A stretch of DNA of 64,000 nucleotides, taken from NCBI GenBank assembly GCA_016719295.1, contig JADKAF010000001.1, forward strand, positions 3,596,001-3,660,000, written 5' to 3'. This document shows positions 1 through 9,350 of this stretch, in pieces (position 1 is the first letter of the stretch; each line of letters starts with the position of its first letter). Source of the stretch: Planctomycetota bacterium. Lineage in GTDB: Bacteria; Planctomycetota; UBA1135; JADKAF01. Position numbers and translations under genes: made by a program. The notes below the pieces were generated by a model that saw only the letters and a list, made by a program, of their open reading frames with translations, did no database searches and had not been told where the DNA came from.

Positions 1-2375
1 ATCTTGCCGAGCCGCATCCACTCTCCGTGGACCAGGCGCTTCAGGCGTCCGTGTCCTTCGACGAGCGCGCGGATGCGCTCGGCCGGAGCCTCCATGAGGA
101 CCAGGATGCGCATCGGCTCGTGGAGCTCGATCTGCTGACGCGCGAGGCCGATGCGGAGGTCGCTCTTCGAGCCCGTGATGACGCCGAGCAACGAGACGAC
201 GTTCAGCGGCAGCTTCGAGCTCGCGCCGAAGCCGTCGTTGTCGACGCGCGAGAAGTAGTAGTCCATCGCGATGTTCACCGCGACCGGCACGGTGCCGAGC
301 ACCGCGTCGCGCAGCACGCTGCCATCGGGATCGATGGTCGGGTCGTAGGAGACGAGGAAGCTCCGTCGATCGAGGAACGAGCGCAGCGTGCACGAGCGCC
401 GGCCGACGATGCACGCGGCGACGCGGTTGTGCCCGTACTCGGGGCGTGGCTGCGCCAAGTCGTGGCCGCGATCCTGGACGTGCTCGTAAGCCGCTTCGGG
501 CGAGCGCGGAGCCTGCCGCGGCAGCAACCTGAGGCAACGCTCCGCGGCATTGACCTTCGCCGCGCGCTGTAGCCGCTCGGCGAGGGCGAGGACCTCCTCC
601 AAGCGCTCCGGCGGGACGAGCGCGCGATCGAGCAGCTCGATCTCGTCGAGCGTCGTGTCGTGGAAGAAGGGCACGAAGAGCGTCGCGTCCGGGATCTCGA
701 TGCCGAGCTCGCGCAGGCGCGCGCGCACCGCCGGCCGATTCGCGAGCAGCGCATACGAGCGCGCGTTGGGCTTGCCGGGGTTCCCGGAGCACGCGCCGCA
801 GCCGTAGGCCTGGCGCAGCGGGTTGTTGTTCGTGGTCGAGCCGTGGCCCACCACGGCGACGAGCGATCGGAAGTCGCGCACGAGGCCGCCGGTGCGCAGG
901 ATCGAGCGCACGATCTGCGCTTGCTCCTCGGGCGAATAACCTCCCGCGGCATCGATCTCGATGCGCGTCGCAGGCCGCGGCAGAACCATCCACTGCAAAC
1001 GCCGGCGCCAGACGTGCACGCGGCTCGGCAGCAGCAGCTTGAAGACCAGCGGGAGGAAGCTCAGCAGGCCGGCCAAGAGCGAGACGAAGAAGCCGCGCAC
1101 GAGCGTTCGCGACTGCAGATAGAGCGCGAGGGCCAGCGACGCGCCGAGCTTGTCCGCGGTGCGCGAGCGCGCCCAGTCCTGTCCGCCTTCATCGACCGGC
1201 AGCTCGCGGATCGTGCGCGAAGGCTCGACCACCGGCGGGCACTGGCGCGATGCGCGCCCGGCGCCCAGCGCATGGAAGTTCATGTCGAAGTTGAAGAAGC
1301 CGACCACGCCATAGGTTTCGATATCGTACCCCGGGCCCTCCAGCACGCGGCGCATCGACTCCTCGCGGTCGTCCATGCAGAGCAGCGCTTGGGCCGCGAT
1401 CTCGCGGCGTGGCAGCGGCCGCGCGAGGTCGCGCTCCAGGGTCGCCAGGAGCTGCGCGCCGAAGCTCCGCTCGTAGGCCTCTTGCCAGCGCTCCAAGCGC
1501 CCGAGGCCGATCGTGTTGCGCGAGTAGACGGGGGCGCGGTGATGCGGGTGATCGCGGCGCAGCGCCTCGTCGAGCGCGTGCATCGAGACGAGCATCACCG
1601 CGAGCCACTCCTTCAGCTCGAGGTGCGGGACCTCGGCGGGCGCCACCTGCGGCTCGGACTCGAGCTTCCAGACCATCCCCGACCAGCCCTTCAGCACGAA
1701 GAGCGTCTGGAGCACGTACGACGCGGCGTCATCTGCGGAGGCGACGGAGCGCACCTCCTCGTGGATCAGCTCCTCGAGCCCGAGCCCACGCTCGCGATGG
1801 CGGCGCAGACGCGCTTTCAGCTCGGGGGCCCACTCGAAGCCGAAGGTCGGAGTGCTCTCCACCGAGGCGACGAAGAACGCCCAGAGCCCCTCCGATGCGA
1901 AGGGATTCGGCCAGGGAGCGAGACCCTGGTCCAGGTAGCTCGCGATGATCGGCACGAGCCAGTCCTGCAGCGGCCGATCGCGCACCGAGTAGCGCAGCAA
2001 GTGCTCCGCGGAGGGACCCGGAACGAGGCGCTCCGGCGGGACGTCGTCCCCGAGATCGGGCTCCGCGAGGAAGCGCACGACGGCTTCCTCCGCGTCGCGC
2101 GGGCGCTCGCGCTCCGCGGGCCAGCGCGCGAGCAGCACCTCGCCGAGCGTCGCGCGCTCGACGCGCCCGCGGCGGAGCTGGCGCCGGAAGAAGCGCTCGC
2201 TCTCGTAGGGTCGCGCTCGATAGAGCGCGGCGGCTTCGCGCACCGCGCGCCGGAAGGGCCGGTCCTCCCACTGCAGGAGGATGTTGTTGTGCACGAAGGC
2301 CCAGAGCGGGTTCTGGATGGGCAGGAGCGGGCGGCTGTACGCGAGCCAGCTCTCCACCGCGGCAGCGTGGGACAT
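1..2375 (-). CDS. dabA: DabA-type inorganic-carbon pump subunit (DUF2309), partial at left edge
   Basis: Probable DabA (PF10070), the zinc-containing cytoplasmic subunit of DAB inorganic-carbon pumps, thought to turn CO2 into bicarbonate at a carbonic-anhydrase-like site. The frame starts at ATG 2375 and stays open to the window edge (791 codons). Visible hallmarks are NPLWAFVHNN near the N-terminus; the CxD pair in CMDDREES (C333, D335); GHGSTTNNNP followed by YGCGACSG, with H511 and C526 fifteen residues apart as in characterised DabA; GKPNARSYALLANRPAVR; and EPMRILVLMEAPAERIR near the edge, typical of the family C-terminus, so little is missing. A purine-rich GAGAGCGA precedes the start. 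It lies 12 nt behind a SulP transporter gene and is probably cotranscribed with it. The usual membrane partner DabB (NuoL-like) is not visible, although it could lie beyond the left edge. Confidence 0.9.
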   Translation of the reverse strand, partial: MSHAAAVESWLAYSRPLLPIQNPLWAFVHNNILLQWEDRPFRRAVREAAALYRARPYESERFFRRQLRRGRVERATLGEVLLARWPAERERPRDAEEAVVRFLAEPDLGDDVPPERLVPGPSAEHLLRYSVRDRPLQDWLVPIIASYLDQGLAPWPNPFASEGLWAFFVASVESTPTFGFEWAPELKARLRRHRERGLGLEELIHEEVRSVASADDAASYVLQTLFVLKGWSGMVWKLESEPQVAPAEVPHLELKEWLAVMLVSMHALDEALRRDHPHHRAPVYSRNTIGLGRLERWQEAYERSFGAQLLATLERDLARPLPRREIAAQALLCMDDREESMRRVLEGPGYDIETYGVVGFFNFDMNFHALGAGRASRQCPPVVEPSRTIRELPVDEGGQDWARSRTADKLGASLALALYLQSRTLVRGFFVSLLAGLLSFLPLVFKLLLPSRVHVWRRRLQWMVLPRPATRIEIDAAGGYSPEEQAQIVRSILRTGGLVRDFRSLVAVVGHGSTTNNNPLRQAYGCGACSGNPGKPNARSYALLANRPAVRARLRELGIEIPDATLFVPFFHDTTLDEIELLDRALVPPERLEEVLALAERLQRAAKVNAAERCLRLLPRQAPRSPEAAYEHVQDRGHDLAQPRPEYGHNRVAACIVGRRSCTLRSFLDRRSFLVSYDPTIDPDGSVLRDAVLGTVPVAVNIAMDYYFSRVDNDGFGASSKLPLNVVSLLGVITGSKSDLRIGLARQQIELHEPMRILVLMEAPAERIRALVEGHGRLKRLVHGEWMRLGK

Positions 2376-2387
2376 GGTTCGCTCTCG

Positions 2388-3866
2388 CTAGGCCGGACGA
2401 CCGATGAGCTCGCGCCAGAGCGTATCGAGCGAATCCTTGATCACTTTGCCGCCGCTACGCTCGTAGCCCGCGCGCCATCCGCGCACGGCCTCGATCGCAG
2501 CGTGGTCGATCTGATCCACCTCGAAGCATAGGCGCACGGTGCGATGTGCCGGCAGAACGCCGAGCCGTGCGACCAGCGCGGGAACCGCGAGGAAGTTCAA
2601 GTTACCGCGAACATGCACCTCCACCTCGGATCCAGTCTCGACGCTCTCTACGTCCAGTCGCGAGAGGCGGCGCAGCAGCAGCACGAGCGCCAGGGCGAAG
2701 CCGATCCCGATGCCCCACAGGAGGTTGAGGAACACGACCCCGGCGATGGTCACCACGTAGACCAGGAGGTCGCCGAACGCCGCGACCTTCTTGATCTCCT
2801 TGACCTTCACCAGCTTCACGCCGACCTGCACCAGCAGGGCGGCGAGCGCAGCCATCGGGACGCGCGAGAGGATCCCGGCGAGAAAGATCACGAAGAGCGC
2901 CATCCACACGCCGTGCAGCGTGGCCGACCAGCGCGTCTTGCCGCCCGCGGCGATGTTCGCCGAGCTGCGCACGATGACGCCGGTGATCGGCAAGCCGCCG
3001 AGGAGACCGGAAGCCGTGTTGCCGAGCCCCTGGGCCAGCAGCTCGCGGTCCAGGTTCGCTCGCGGGCCCGAGTGAAGCTGATCGGTCGCTACAGCGCAGA
3101 GCAGCGACTCCGCGCTGGCGACGATCGCGAGCGCAACACCGGCGACCACGTATTCGCCGAGCGCATGATCGCCGAAGACGGGCAGATGGAGCGCATCGAA
3201 GAGGCTGCCGCTCACTTCGACCTTGGCGAAGCCGCCCGGCAGCAGCAGCGACACGAGCGTGCCGACCACGATCGCGACGAGCGAGGCGGGCAGGAAGCTC
3301 AAGCGCTTCGCGACCTTCGGCCAGCCGAAGAGCACGACCAAGGTCACGGCTCCGATCAGCAGCGCCTGCGGATTCGTCTCCGCGATCGACTGCGGGAGCG
3401 AGCTCAGGTTCTCCAGCGCGCCGCCCTTCGGCTTCGCGCCGAAGAGCACGTGCACCTGCCCGAGCGTGATCAGGACACCGATGCCGGCGAGCATCGCGTG
3501 CAGCACCGCGGGCGAGATCGCCATCGCCGCGCGCGCGATGCGCAAGAGACCTCCCAAGATCTGCAAGAGACCCGCGATCACGACCACGATGCCCAAGCTC
3601 GGCAAGCCGAACTTCTGCACGTAGGCGTAGACCATCACAGTCAAGCCTGCGGCCGGTCCGCTGACCTGCAGCGGTGCCCCGCTGAAGAGGCCGACGACGA
3701 TGCCGCCAATCATCGCGGCGATGAGTCCCGACTGCGGCGTTGCGCCGGAAGCGACGGCGATGCCGAGCGAGAGCGGGAGTGCGACGAGAAATACGACGAG
3801 CGAAGCGGGGAAGTCCGCCGAGAGGATCGAAGCCGAGGGCTTCGGTTGCAGCGTGGCGCTGCTCAT
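2388..3866 (-). CDS. SulP family inorganic anion transporter with STAS domain
   Basis: Inner-membrane anion transporter of the SulP family (sulfate, bicarbonate and related anions), 492 residues. It opens with DFPASLVVFLVALPLSLGIA, the first membrane helix of BicA-like members, followed by QVSGPAAGLTVMVYAYV and about ten further hydrophobic helices. A cytoplasmic STAS-like domain occupies roughly the last 80 residues (VRLCFEVDQIDHAAIEAV). ATG 3866 was chosen because it gives the usual short N-terminus; an in-frame ATG at 3899 would add 11 residues. The next gene is dabA, 12 nt downstream, which favours bicarbonate or carbonate as substrate. That is inference from context, because SulP specificity cannot be read from sequence alone. 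Confidence 0.88.
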   Translation of the reverse strand: MSSATLQPKPSASILSADFPASLVVFLVALPLSLGIAVASGATPQSGLIAAMIGGIVVGLFSGAPLQVSGPAAGLTVMVYAYVQKFGLPSLGIVVVIAGLLQILGGLLRIARAAMAISPAVLHAMLAGIGVLITLGQVHVLFGAKPKGGALENLSSLPQSIAETNPQALLIGAVTLVVLFGWPKVAKRLSFLPASLVAIVVGTLVSLLLPGGFAKVEVSGSLFDALHLPVFGDHALGEYVVAGVALAIVASAESLLCAVATDQLHSGPRANLDRELLAQGLGNTASGLLGGLPITGVIVRSSANIAAGGKTRWSATLHGVWMALFVIFLAGILSRVPMAALAALLVQVGVKLVKVKEIKKVAAFGDLLVYVVTIAGVVFLNLLWGIGIGFALALVLLLRRLSRLDVESVETGSEVEVHVRGNLNFLAVPALVARLGVLPAHRTVRLCFEVDQIDHAAIEAVRGWRAGYERSGGKVIKDSLDTLWRELIGRPA

Positions 3867-4119
3867 GACTCGACCAACTGCTCGCGCGTGCGAGCGCATG
3901 CTCAGAAGTCACACCGGAGGGCGATCGACGCCGTCGTTGCCTAGAGGCGCTCGTCGCGGGCGACTACAGGCGGAGCATGCTGCCGCGCCGTCTCTGTGCA
4001 AGACAAGTCCTCGAACGCGGCAGATGTCGCGGACGTGCAGCTTGAGCATGCATTGCGCACCTGGCGTGCGCCGCCGCTCGCGCATTGCAGATCTTACAAA
4101 GCGACGCAAGGTCGCAGAT
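3867..4119. other. Intergenic region upstream of the SulP-dabA pair
   Basis: About 250 bp with no credible coding frame, between the end of the pilus operon and the SulP start, both on the minus strand. It must hold the SulP promoter, but I could not pick a convincing -35/-10 pair. A weak terminator-like hairpin sits at its upstream edge and is listed separately. Confidence 0.5.
4096..4115 (-). terminator. Possible terminator of the pilus operon
   Basis: Read on the minus strand, GCGAC-CTTGC-GTCGC forms a 5-bp stem with a 5-nt loop followed by TTTGT, just after the stop codon (4120) of the last gene of the operon. The stem is short, so the call is tentative. Confidence 0.35.
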
Positions 4120-5727
4120 CTAGATGGAGAGGCTCCCATCTGCTATGCGCGCGCGCGGGAGCCGCACGCGGAAGCGCGAGCCCGAGCCGCCGACCAGCTC
4201 GGCCGAGCCGCCGACCTTGCGCGCGATCTCGCGCACGAGCGCCAAGCCGATGCCCATGCCTGGCACGCTCCCGCAGAACTCCTCGTCGCGCTGCCGGAAG
4301 GTCTCGAAGAGCACCGCGCCGTCGCGACGCGAGAGCCCCGGCCCATCGTCGCTGCAGTCGAGCGCCACCTGCTCCGCGCCATCGAGCTGCGCGCTGATGG
4401 TGATCCGCCCGCCGCGGCGAGCGCCGAACTTCAGCGCGTTGTCGAGGAGGTTGTCGAGGACGAGGCGCAGACGCGAGCTGGGGATCGAGACGCAGCGCGC
4501 CTCCTCGGCGATCGTGCACGCGAGCTCGACGCCGAGCCTCGCGGCGCGCTCCGCGCAGGCCTCGAGCGCCTGCGTGGCGACCACACGTAGATCCGCGCGG
4601 CCGAGCGCAGCCCACGAGCCCTCGAAGACCTCGACCATCCCGAGCAAGCGATCGACCATGCCGGCGAGCTCGTCCACGCGCTCGTCGACCGCGAGCAGCA
4701 GCTCGGCGCGCTCGACCGCGCTCGGCGCGTACGCGCTGCTCTCGTCCTGCAGCATCGCGACGATGCCCTTCACCGCTGCGAGAGGCGTGCGCAGCTTGTG
4801 CGAGACGAGCGCCAGGAAGCTGCGCTTCACGCGCTCCTCGCGGCGCTTCTCGGTGAGGTCGTGCAGCGAGAGCAAGAGGTTCGCGATGCGCCCGTCGGCT
4901 CCGCGCACGGCGCGGGCCGCGCACGCGATCGCGCGCTCCGCGGCCCCTTCGCCGCGCACGAGCTCGAGCCGCAGCTCCGAGAGCTCGCCGCGTCGCAGCG
5001 CCTGCAGCCCCTCCACGCCGCGCCAGCTCGGGGTCAAGCGCGCCAGAAGGTCGAAGCCCTCCGGCTCGTCGGGCGCGAGCTCGAGCAGCGTGCGCGCCGC
5101 GGCATTGGTGAGCGCCGCGCGGCCATCGGGCTCCAGCACCACGATGCCCTCGGCGTTGTCCTGGATCACCGAGTGGAGCTTCGCGCGCTCCAGCAGCACC
5201 GCGGCGAAGTGCATGCAGCCACCGAGCGCGATCGCGGCCTGCGATGCGACCGCCGTGACCAGCTTCAGATCCGCGGTGACGAAGCTCGCCCCCGGCTCGC
5301 TGAGCAGCACGAGGGCGCCGAAGCTCTGACGGCCGTCGCTGATGGGCGCCCAGAGCAGCGCGCGCTCACCGGCGCCAGGAGCGAGCAAGCCATCCGCGGG
5401 TTCGGCGTGGAAGAACGCGGCGCTCCCGCGCTGCGCCAGGCGCTGGAGCGCCGCGGGCGAGAGGAGCTGCGCCGCCGCGCCACGCTCCGCGCTGGGCATG
5501 AGCAGCCCGCCGCGATCGAGGAGCGCCAGCCCGCGCTCGACCTGCACGGCTTCCAGCACCCGCTCGAGCGCGAAGCTCGCGATCGCCTCGGCATCGAAGA
5601 GGCGCGAGAAGCTCTCCGCGCACTCGTAGACGATGCCCAGCGCATCGAGCGCCTCGAGCAGGTCCTGCGCGATGCGCTCGACGGCGTTCGTGCTGCTCCG
5701 CGGATCGGTAGCGCGCATCTCGTTCAT
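4120..5727 (-). CDS. GAF/PAS-type sensor histidine kinase, last gene of pilus operon
   Basis: Soluble sensor histidine kinase of 535 residues. From the N-terminus: a GAF-like sensor region (about residues 20-190), a PAS-like segment (NAEGIVVLEPDGRAALTNAA), the dimerisation/phosphoacceptor helix with H-box FLALVSHKLRTPLAAVKG, and a catalytic ATPase domain with N-box NLLDNALKFG, G1 DDGPGLS and G2 GMGIGLALV. The H-box reads SHK where SHE is usual. No membrane segment is visible, so it probably senses a cytoplasmic cue. ATG 5727 overlaps the stop of the platform-protein gene (ATGA), which fixes the start and argues for translational coupling. It is the distal end of the pilus/secretion operon and presumably works with the receiver protein encoded upstream. 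Confidence 0.85.
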   Translation of the reverse strand: MNEMRATDPRSSTNAVERIAQDLLEALDALGIVYECAESFSRLFDAEAIASFALERVLEAVQVERGLALLDRGGLLMPSAERGAAAQLLSPAALQRLAQRGSAAFFHAEPADGLLAPGAGERALLWAPISDGRQSFGALVLLSEPGASFVTADLKLVTAVASQAAIALGGCMHFAAVLLERAKLHSVIQDNAEGIVVLEPDGRAALTNAAARTLLELAPDEPEGFDLLARLTPSWRGVEGLQALRRGELSELRLELVRGEGAAERAIACAARAVRGADGRIANLLLSLHDLTEKRREERVKRSFLALVSHKLRTPLAAVKGIVAMLQDESSAYAPSAVERAELLLAVDERVDELAGMVDRLLGMVEVFEGSWAALGRADLRVVATQALEACAERAARLGVELACTIAEEARCVSIPSSRLRLVLDNLLDNALKFGARRGGRITISAQLDGAEQVALDCSDDGPGLSRRDGAVLFETFRQRDEEFCGSVPGMGIGLALVREIARKVGGSAELVGGSGSRFRVRLPRARIADGSLSI

Positions 5728-6890
5728 CCCGCCGCTCCTCGCGAGAGCGCGAACACGGGCAGCAGGATCGCGAGGACGACGAAGCCGATCACGATGCCCA
5801 TGAAGATCACCATCGCGGGCTCGATCAAGCTCGCGAGGTCCTTCAGCCGCCTCTCGACCTCGTTCGAGAGATGGGTCGCGATGCGCACGAGCACGCGGTC
5901 GAGGAAGCCCGCCTCCTCGCCCGCGGCGATCATCTGCCGCACGGTGGCCGGCACGCCGCTCGCCGTCGTGAGCCCCGCCGAGAGGCGACCGCCCGAAGCC
6001 ACCTCGCGATGGACCGCGCCCCAGAGGGCGCGATGCTTGGCGCTGCCGGCGACCTCGGCGGCGTGCTCCAGCGCGACGAGCACGGGCACTCCCGACTGCA
6101 TCATCAGACCGAGCGTGCTCGCGCTGCGCGCGAGCGCCGCGCGCGTGAGGATCGGTCCGAGGATCGGCAAGCGCAGGCAGAACGCATCGAGCAGCGCGCG
6201 AGCGGCCGGCGTGCGCAGCCAGAGCGCGAGCGCTACGGCGAGGGCCACGGCCAGCCCGAGGAGCACGAGGCCGTGGCGCGAGAAGTACGAGCTCAGCGCG
6301 AGCAGGATCTTCGTCGGCGCGGGGAGCACCGCCTCCTTGCCCGCGAAGAGGCGCTCGAAGCGCGGCACGATGAAGGTGAGCAGGAACGCGACGACCACAC
6401 AGCAGACGCCGGCCATCACTGCGGGATAGGTGAGCGCGGAGCGCAGGCGCGAGCGCAGGTTTGCCTCGGCTTCGGTCGCCGCCACGAGACGCGCGAGCAT
6501 CTCGTCGAGCCGACCGCTCGCTTCGCCGGCGCGCAGAAGATGCACGGTCGCGAGCGGGAAGGCCGCGCCGCAGGCCGCGGCCGCGGCGGAGAACGGTGCG
6601 CCGGCGCTCACGCGCGCGATCAGTCGGTCGAGCACCGCCGCCGCACGCGGGTTCGCGCACTCGGCGCGCAGACCGGCCAAGGCGGCCGGGATCTGGATCC
6701 CGCTCTCGAGCAGCACCTGCAGCTCGCCGAGCAGGGCCAGCCGCTCGCGCAGCGGCAGACGCAGCGAAGCCTCGCTGCGCTCCTCCGCCGACGCGAGCTC
6801 GACGCGCCGCGATCGTGGCCGCAGGCCGCGCTCGGGCGCGCCCTTGCCGTGCGCTCCGATCGAGTGCGGCTCGCGGGGCCTCGGGCTCAC
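5724..6890 (-). CDS. Type IV pilus / type II secretion platform protein (PilC/GspF-like)
   Basis: Inner-membrane platform protein of 388 residues for a type IV pilus or type II secretion machine. It has two GspF-type repeats. The first contains LRERLALLGELQVLLESGIQ and the second SASTLGLMMQSGVPVLVAL, each with GEASG/GEEAG-type motifs. There are three hydrophobic segments (about residues 170-190, 220-240 and 360-383). The family couples the assembly ATPase to extraction of pilin from the membrane. The start is GTG 6890, overlapping the ATPase stop (GTGA), and its own stop overlaps the kinase start (ATGA), so it sits in a tightly coupled operon. Confidence 0.9.
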   Translation of the reverse strand: MSPRPREPHSIGAHGKGAPERGLRPRSRRVELASAEERSEASLRLPLRERLALLGELQVLLESGIQIPAALAGLRAECANPRAAAVLDRLIARVSAGAPFSAAAAACGAAFPLATVHLLRAGEASGRLDEMLARLVAATEAEANLRSRLRSALTYPAVMAGVCCVVVAFLLTFIVPRFERLFAGKEAVLPAPTKILLALSSYFSRHGLVLLGLAVALAVALALWLRTPAARALLDAFCLRLPILGPILTRAALARSASTLGLMMQSGVPVLVALEHAAEVAGSAKHRALWGAVHREVASGGRLSAGLTTASGVPATVRQMIAAGEEAGFLDRVLVRIATHLSNEVERRLKDLASLIEPAMVIFMGIVIGFVVLAILLPVFALSRGAAG

Positions 6891-8596
6891 GACGACACCA
6901 CGCGCAGCACTTCCTCGAGCGAAGTGATGCCCTCGGCGGCCTTGGCGATGCCGTCGTCGAGCAGCGCGCGCAGGCCGCTCGCGCGCGCGGTGCGGCGCAG
7001 CTCCGCCAGGTCCGGCTGCGCGCTGATGCGATCGGCGAGCAGATCATCGACGACGAGCAGCTCGAAGAGCCCGATGCGCCCCGAGTAGCCGGTGCCGCGG
7101 CACGCGTCGCAGCCCTTCGGCGCGAAGAAGCTGCGGTCCTTCACCAGCTCGCCGAGGCGGCGCCGCAGGCTCTCCGGCACGCGCAGCTCTTGCCGACACG
7201 CGCCGCAGAGCTTGCGGATCAGGCGCTGCGAGAGCACGCCGCGCAGAGAGGCCGCGATCAGATAGGGCTCGACGCCCATGTTCACGAGGCGCGTCACGGC
7301 GCTCGGCGAGTCGTTGGTGTGGAGCGTGGCCAGCACGAGATGGCCGGTGAGCGAGGCTTGCACCGCGATCGCCGCGGTCTCCGCGTCGCGCACCTCGCCG
7401 ATCAGGATGACATCCGGGTCCTGCCGCAGCAGCGCGCGCAGCGCATCCGCGAACCCGACGCCACCGCGCTCGCCGGCCTGGATCTGGTTGATCCCGCGCA
7501 CGTGGTACTCGACCGGGTTCTCGACGGTGCAGATGTTGAGATCGGGGTGGTTGATCTCCTGCAGCGCGGCGTAGAGCGTCGTGGTCTTCCCGCTGCCCGT
7601 TGGCCCCGTGACGAGCAGGATGCCGTCGGGCTTCGCGATGAGCTCCTTCCAGCGCTCCAAGTCCTGCGACGATAGACCGAGGTTCGGCAGATCGACGCGC
7701 ATCGAGCTGCGGTCGAGCACGCGGATCACGACCTTCTCGCCCTGGATCGTCGGCAGCGTCGAGACGCGGAGGTCCACGGCCCGGCGCTCGAGCTGCACGC
7801 GCAGGCGGCCGTCCTGAGGCCGGCGGCGCTCGCTGATATCGAGGTCGGCCATGACCTTGATGCGCGAGACGATCGCCGGGTGCATGCGCTCGGGCGGCGT
7901 CATGATCTCGCGCAGCTCGCCGTCGATGCGATAGCGCACGCGGAAGCGCCCTTCGTCGGGCTCGACGTGGATGTCGGAAGCGCCGTCCTTGATCGCGCGA
8001 TAGAGGATGAAGTTCACCAAGCGCACGACCGGCGAGAGCCCCGCGACCTCCTCGAGCTCGGAGAGATCCTCGGAGGCGCGCTCGACGAGCTGCACCGCGC
8101 CCTCATCGATGCGATCGACGAAGTCCTGGATGTCGAAGCGGCGCTCTTCGTCGCCGAGCAAGCTCTGCAGCGCCCAGTCGAGATCCTCCGAGGCCGTGAC
8201 CACCGGCAGCACGCGGCAGCGCGTGCGGCGCGCGACCTCGTCGAGCAGGGGCAGGTTCGTGGGATCGTCCACCGCGACGGTGAGCTCGCCCTCGACCTGG
8301 AACATCGGCACGAGGCGGCTCTGCTGCAAGAACGCGCGCGGCAGGAGACCGGCGATCCCGAGATCGACGAGCTTCCGCTCGAGGCGCGCGAAGGGCAGCC
8401 CGTATTGCTCGGCCAGCACGGCGCGCAGCACCGCGTCCTCGACGAGCTGGAGGCGCAGCAGGATCTCGCCGAAGCGCTCGAGCGGCGAGCTCGCCTGCTC
8501 GCGCAGCGCGCGCTCGAGATCGCTCGGGGAGAGCGCGCCGCGCTGCACGAGCAACGCGCCGAGCGGAGCGGCATGCCCTTGGAGCAGCTCCACCAT
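6887..8596 (-). CDS. Pilus/secretion assembly ATPase (PilB/GspE family)
   Basis: Hexameric AAA-like ATPase of 569 residues that powers pilin polymerisation or pseudopilus growth. Residues 1-150 form an MshEN/GspE N-terminal domain, followed by a linker and the SDIHVEP core. The Walker A motif is GPTGSGKTTT (K337). Further motifs are ENPVEYHV with an Asp box, LRQDPDVILIGEVRDAETA (Walker B region), HTND, and a zinc-binding four-cysteine motif (CGAC...CDAC). Length and motif order are standard for PilB/GspE, and the SDIHVEP and zinc motifs make a retraction ATPase (PilT) less likely. It begins 3 nt after the STAS gene and overlaps the platform-protein gene. Confidence 0.92.
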   Translation of the reverse strand: MVELLQGHAAPLGALLVQRGALSPSDLERALREQASSPLERFGEILLRLQLVEDAVLRAVLAEQYGLPFARLERKLVDLGIAGLLPRAFLQQSRLVPMFQVEGELTVAVDDPTNLPLLDEVARRTRCRVLPVVTASEDLDWALQSLLGDEERRFDIQDFVDRIDEGAVQLVERASEDLSELEEVAGLSPVVRLVNFILYRAIKDGASDIHVEPDEGRFRVRYRIDGELREIMTPPERMHPAIVSRIKVMADLDISERRRPQDGRLRVQLERRAVDLRVSTLPTIQGEKVVIRVLDRSSMRVDLPNLGLSSQDLERWKELIAKPDGILLVTGPTGSGKTTTLYAALQEINHPDLNICTVENPVEYHVRGINQIQAGERGGVGFADALRALLRQDPDVILIGEVRDAETAAIAVQASLTGHLVLATLHTNDSPSAVTRLVNMGVEPYLIAASLRGVLSQRLIRKLCGACRQELRVPESLRRRLGELVKDRSFFAPKGCDACRGTGYSGRIGLFELLVVDDLLADRISAQPDLAELRRTARASGLRALLDDGIAKAAEGITSLEEVLRVVSS

Positions 8597-8599
8597 CGC

Positions 8600-8944
8600 T
8601 CAGTCCTCCGCCCGCAGGCGCGCGAGCGCCTGCTCGCGGCTCGGCAGGATCTCGAAGCGCCCCTCGAGACGCGTCAAGCGCAGCACGAGCGCCAAGGTCT
8701 CGCCGAGGCCACAGAGCCCGAGCCGCCCGCCTTGCTCGCCGATGCGACGCGCCGCGGCGACCAGCACCTCGAGGCCGACGGAGTCCGCGGCGGGCACGCG
8801 CGAGAGGTCGAGGAGGAAGCGCCGCTGCGCCCCCGCGAGTGCGCGGTCGATGCGCGCGAGGAGCTCGGGAGCGGCTTCGTGATCGAGCGCGCCGTCCGGG
8901 CAGAGCGAGAGGACGCGGCCGACTTCCAGCTCGTCGCAGCGCAT
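8600..8944 (-). CDS. STAS-domain protein (anti-sigma-factor antagonist-like)
   Basis: Single STAS domain of 114 residues, the fold of anti-anti-sigma factors such as SpoIIAA. The segment AADSVGLEVLVAAARRI contains the DS-G element whose serine is the phosphorylation site in the family (here S55). No cognate anti-sigma kinase is encoded nearby, and the two kinases of the operon are of the two-component type. It sits between the receiver gene (1-nt gap) and the ATPase gene (3-nt gap), so it probably acts in control of this machine. That role is inferred from position only. Confidence 0.8.
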   Translation of the reverse strand: MRCDELEVGRVLSLCPDGALDHEAAPELLARIDRALAGAQRRFLLDLSRVPAADSVGLEVLVAAARRIGEQGGRLGLCGLGETLALVLRLTRLEGRFEILPSREQALARLRAED

Positions 8945-8945
8945 G

Positions 8946-9350
8946 CTAGGACGCGGCCTCCGCGAGCAGACCGCGGAGGCTCTTCACGAGCTCGCGCGGA
9001 GAGAACGGCTTCATCAGGAAGCTCGCGACGCGGATGCGCCCCTGCACCTCTTCCGGCAAGGCGAAGTCCTGCGCGGTGAGGATCACCACGGGCACGCCGC
9101 GGCCCTCGGGCGTGCTCTGCAATCGCTCGGTGAACGAGTAGCCGTCGAGCCGCGGCATGCCGACATCGACGATCACGAGCTGCGGCCGCTCGCGCGCGAA
9201 GACCTCGAGCCCGTCGAGCCCATCGACCGCTTCGGCCACGCGGAAGCCGGAGCCGCGGAGCTTGACTCCGATCGCGATGCGGATCGCCGGATCGTCGTCG
9301 ATGACGAGGATCAGCGGCTCGCTCGGCGCGCTCTTCTCGGCAGCGCTCAT
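8946..9350 (-). CDS. Receiver-only response regulator (CheY-like)
   Basis: Stand-alone receiver domain of 134 residues with no output domain. It shows the acidic cluster LVIDDDPA, the phospho-acceptor Asp in IVDVGMPRLDG (D62), the switch Thr in ILTAQD and the conserved Lys in MKPFSP. Receiver-only proteins act by protein-protein contact, as CheY or PilG/PilH do. The start ATG 9350 overlaps the stop of the preceding kinase gene (ATGA), so that kinase is the obvious partner. A role in controlling pilus assembly or secretion is inferred from gene order. Confidence 0.88.
   Translation of the reverse strand: MSAAEKSAPSEPLILVIDDDPAIRIAIGVKLRGSGFRVAEAVDGLDGLEVFARERPQLVIVDVGMPRLDGYSFTERLQSTPEGRGVPVVILTAQDFALPEEVQGRIRVASFLMKPFSPRELVKSLRGLLAEAAS

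Noticed and set aside
660..2531. Long plus-strand open frame of over 600 codons opposite dabA
   Set aside because: The minus-strand frame has all DabA zinc-site and family motifs; the plus-strand translation is Arg/Ala/Glu-rich with no motif and is a mirror of high-GC coding DNA.
4798..7088. Overlapping plus-strand frames opposite the kinase and platform-protein genes
   Set aside because: They mirror genes with clear H-box, GspF and operon-overlap evidence; their translations lack domains or hydrophobic segments.
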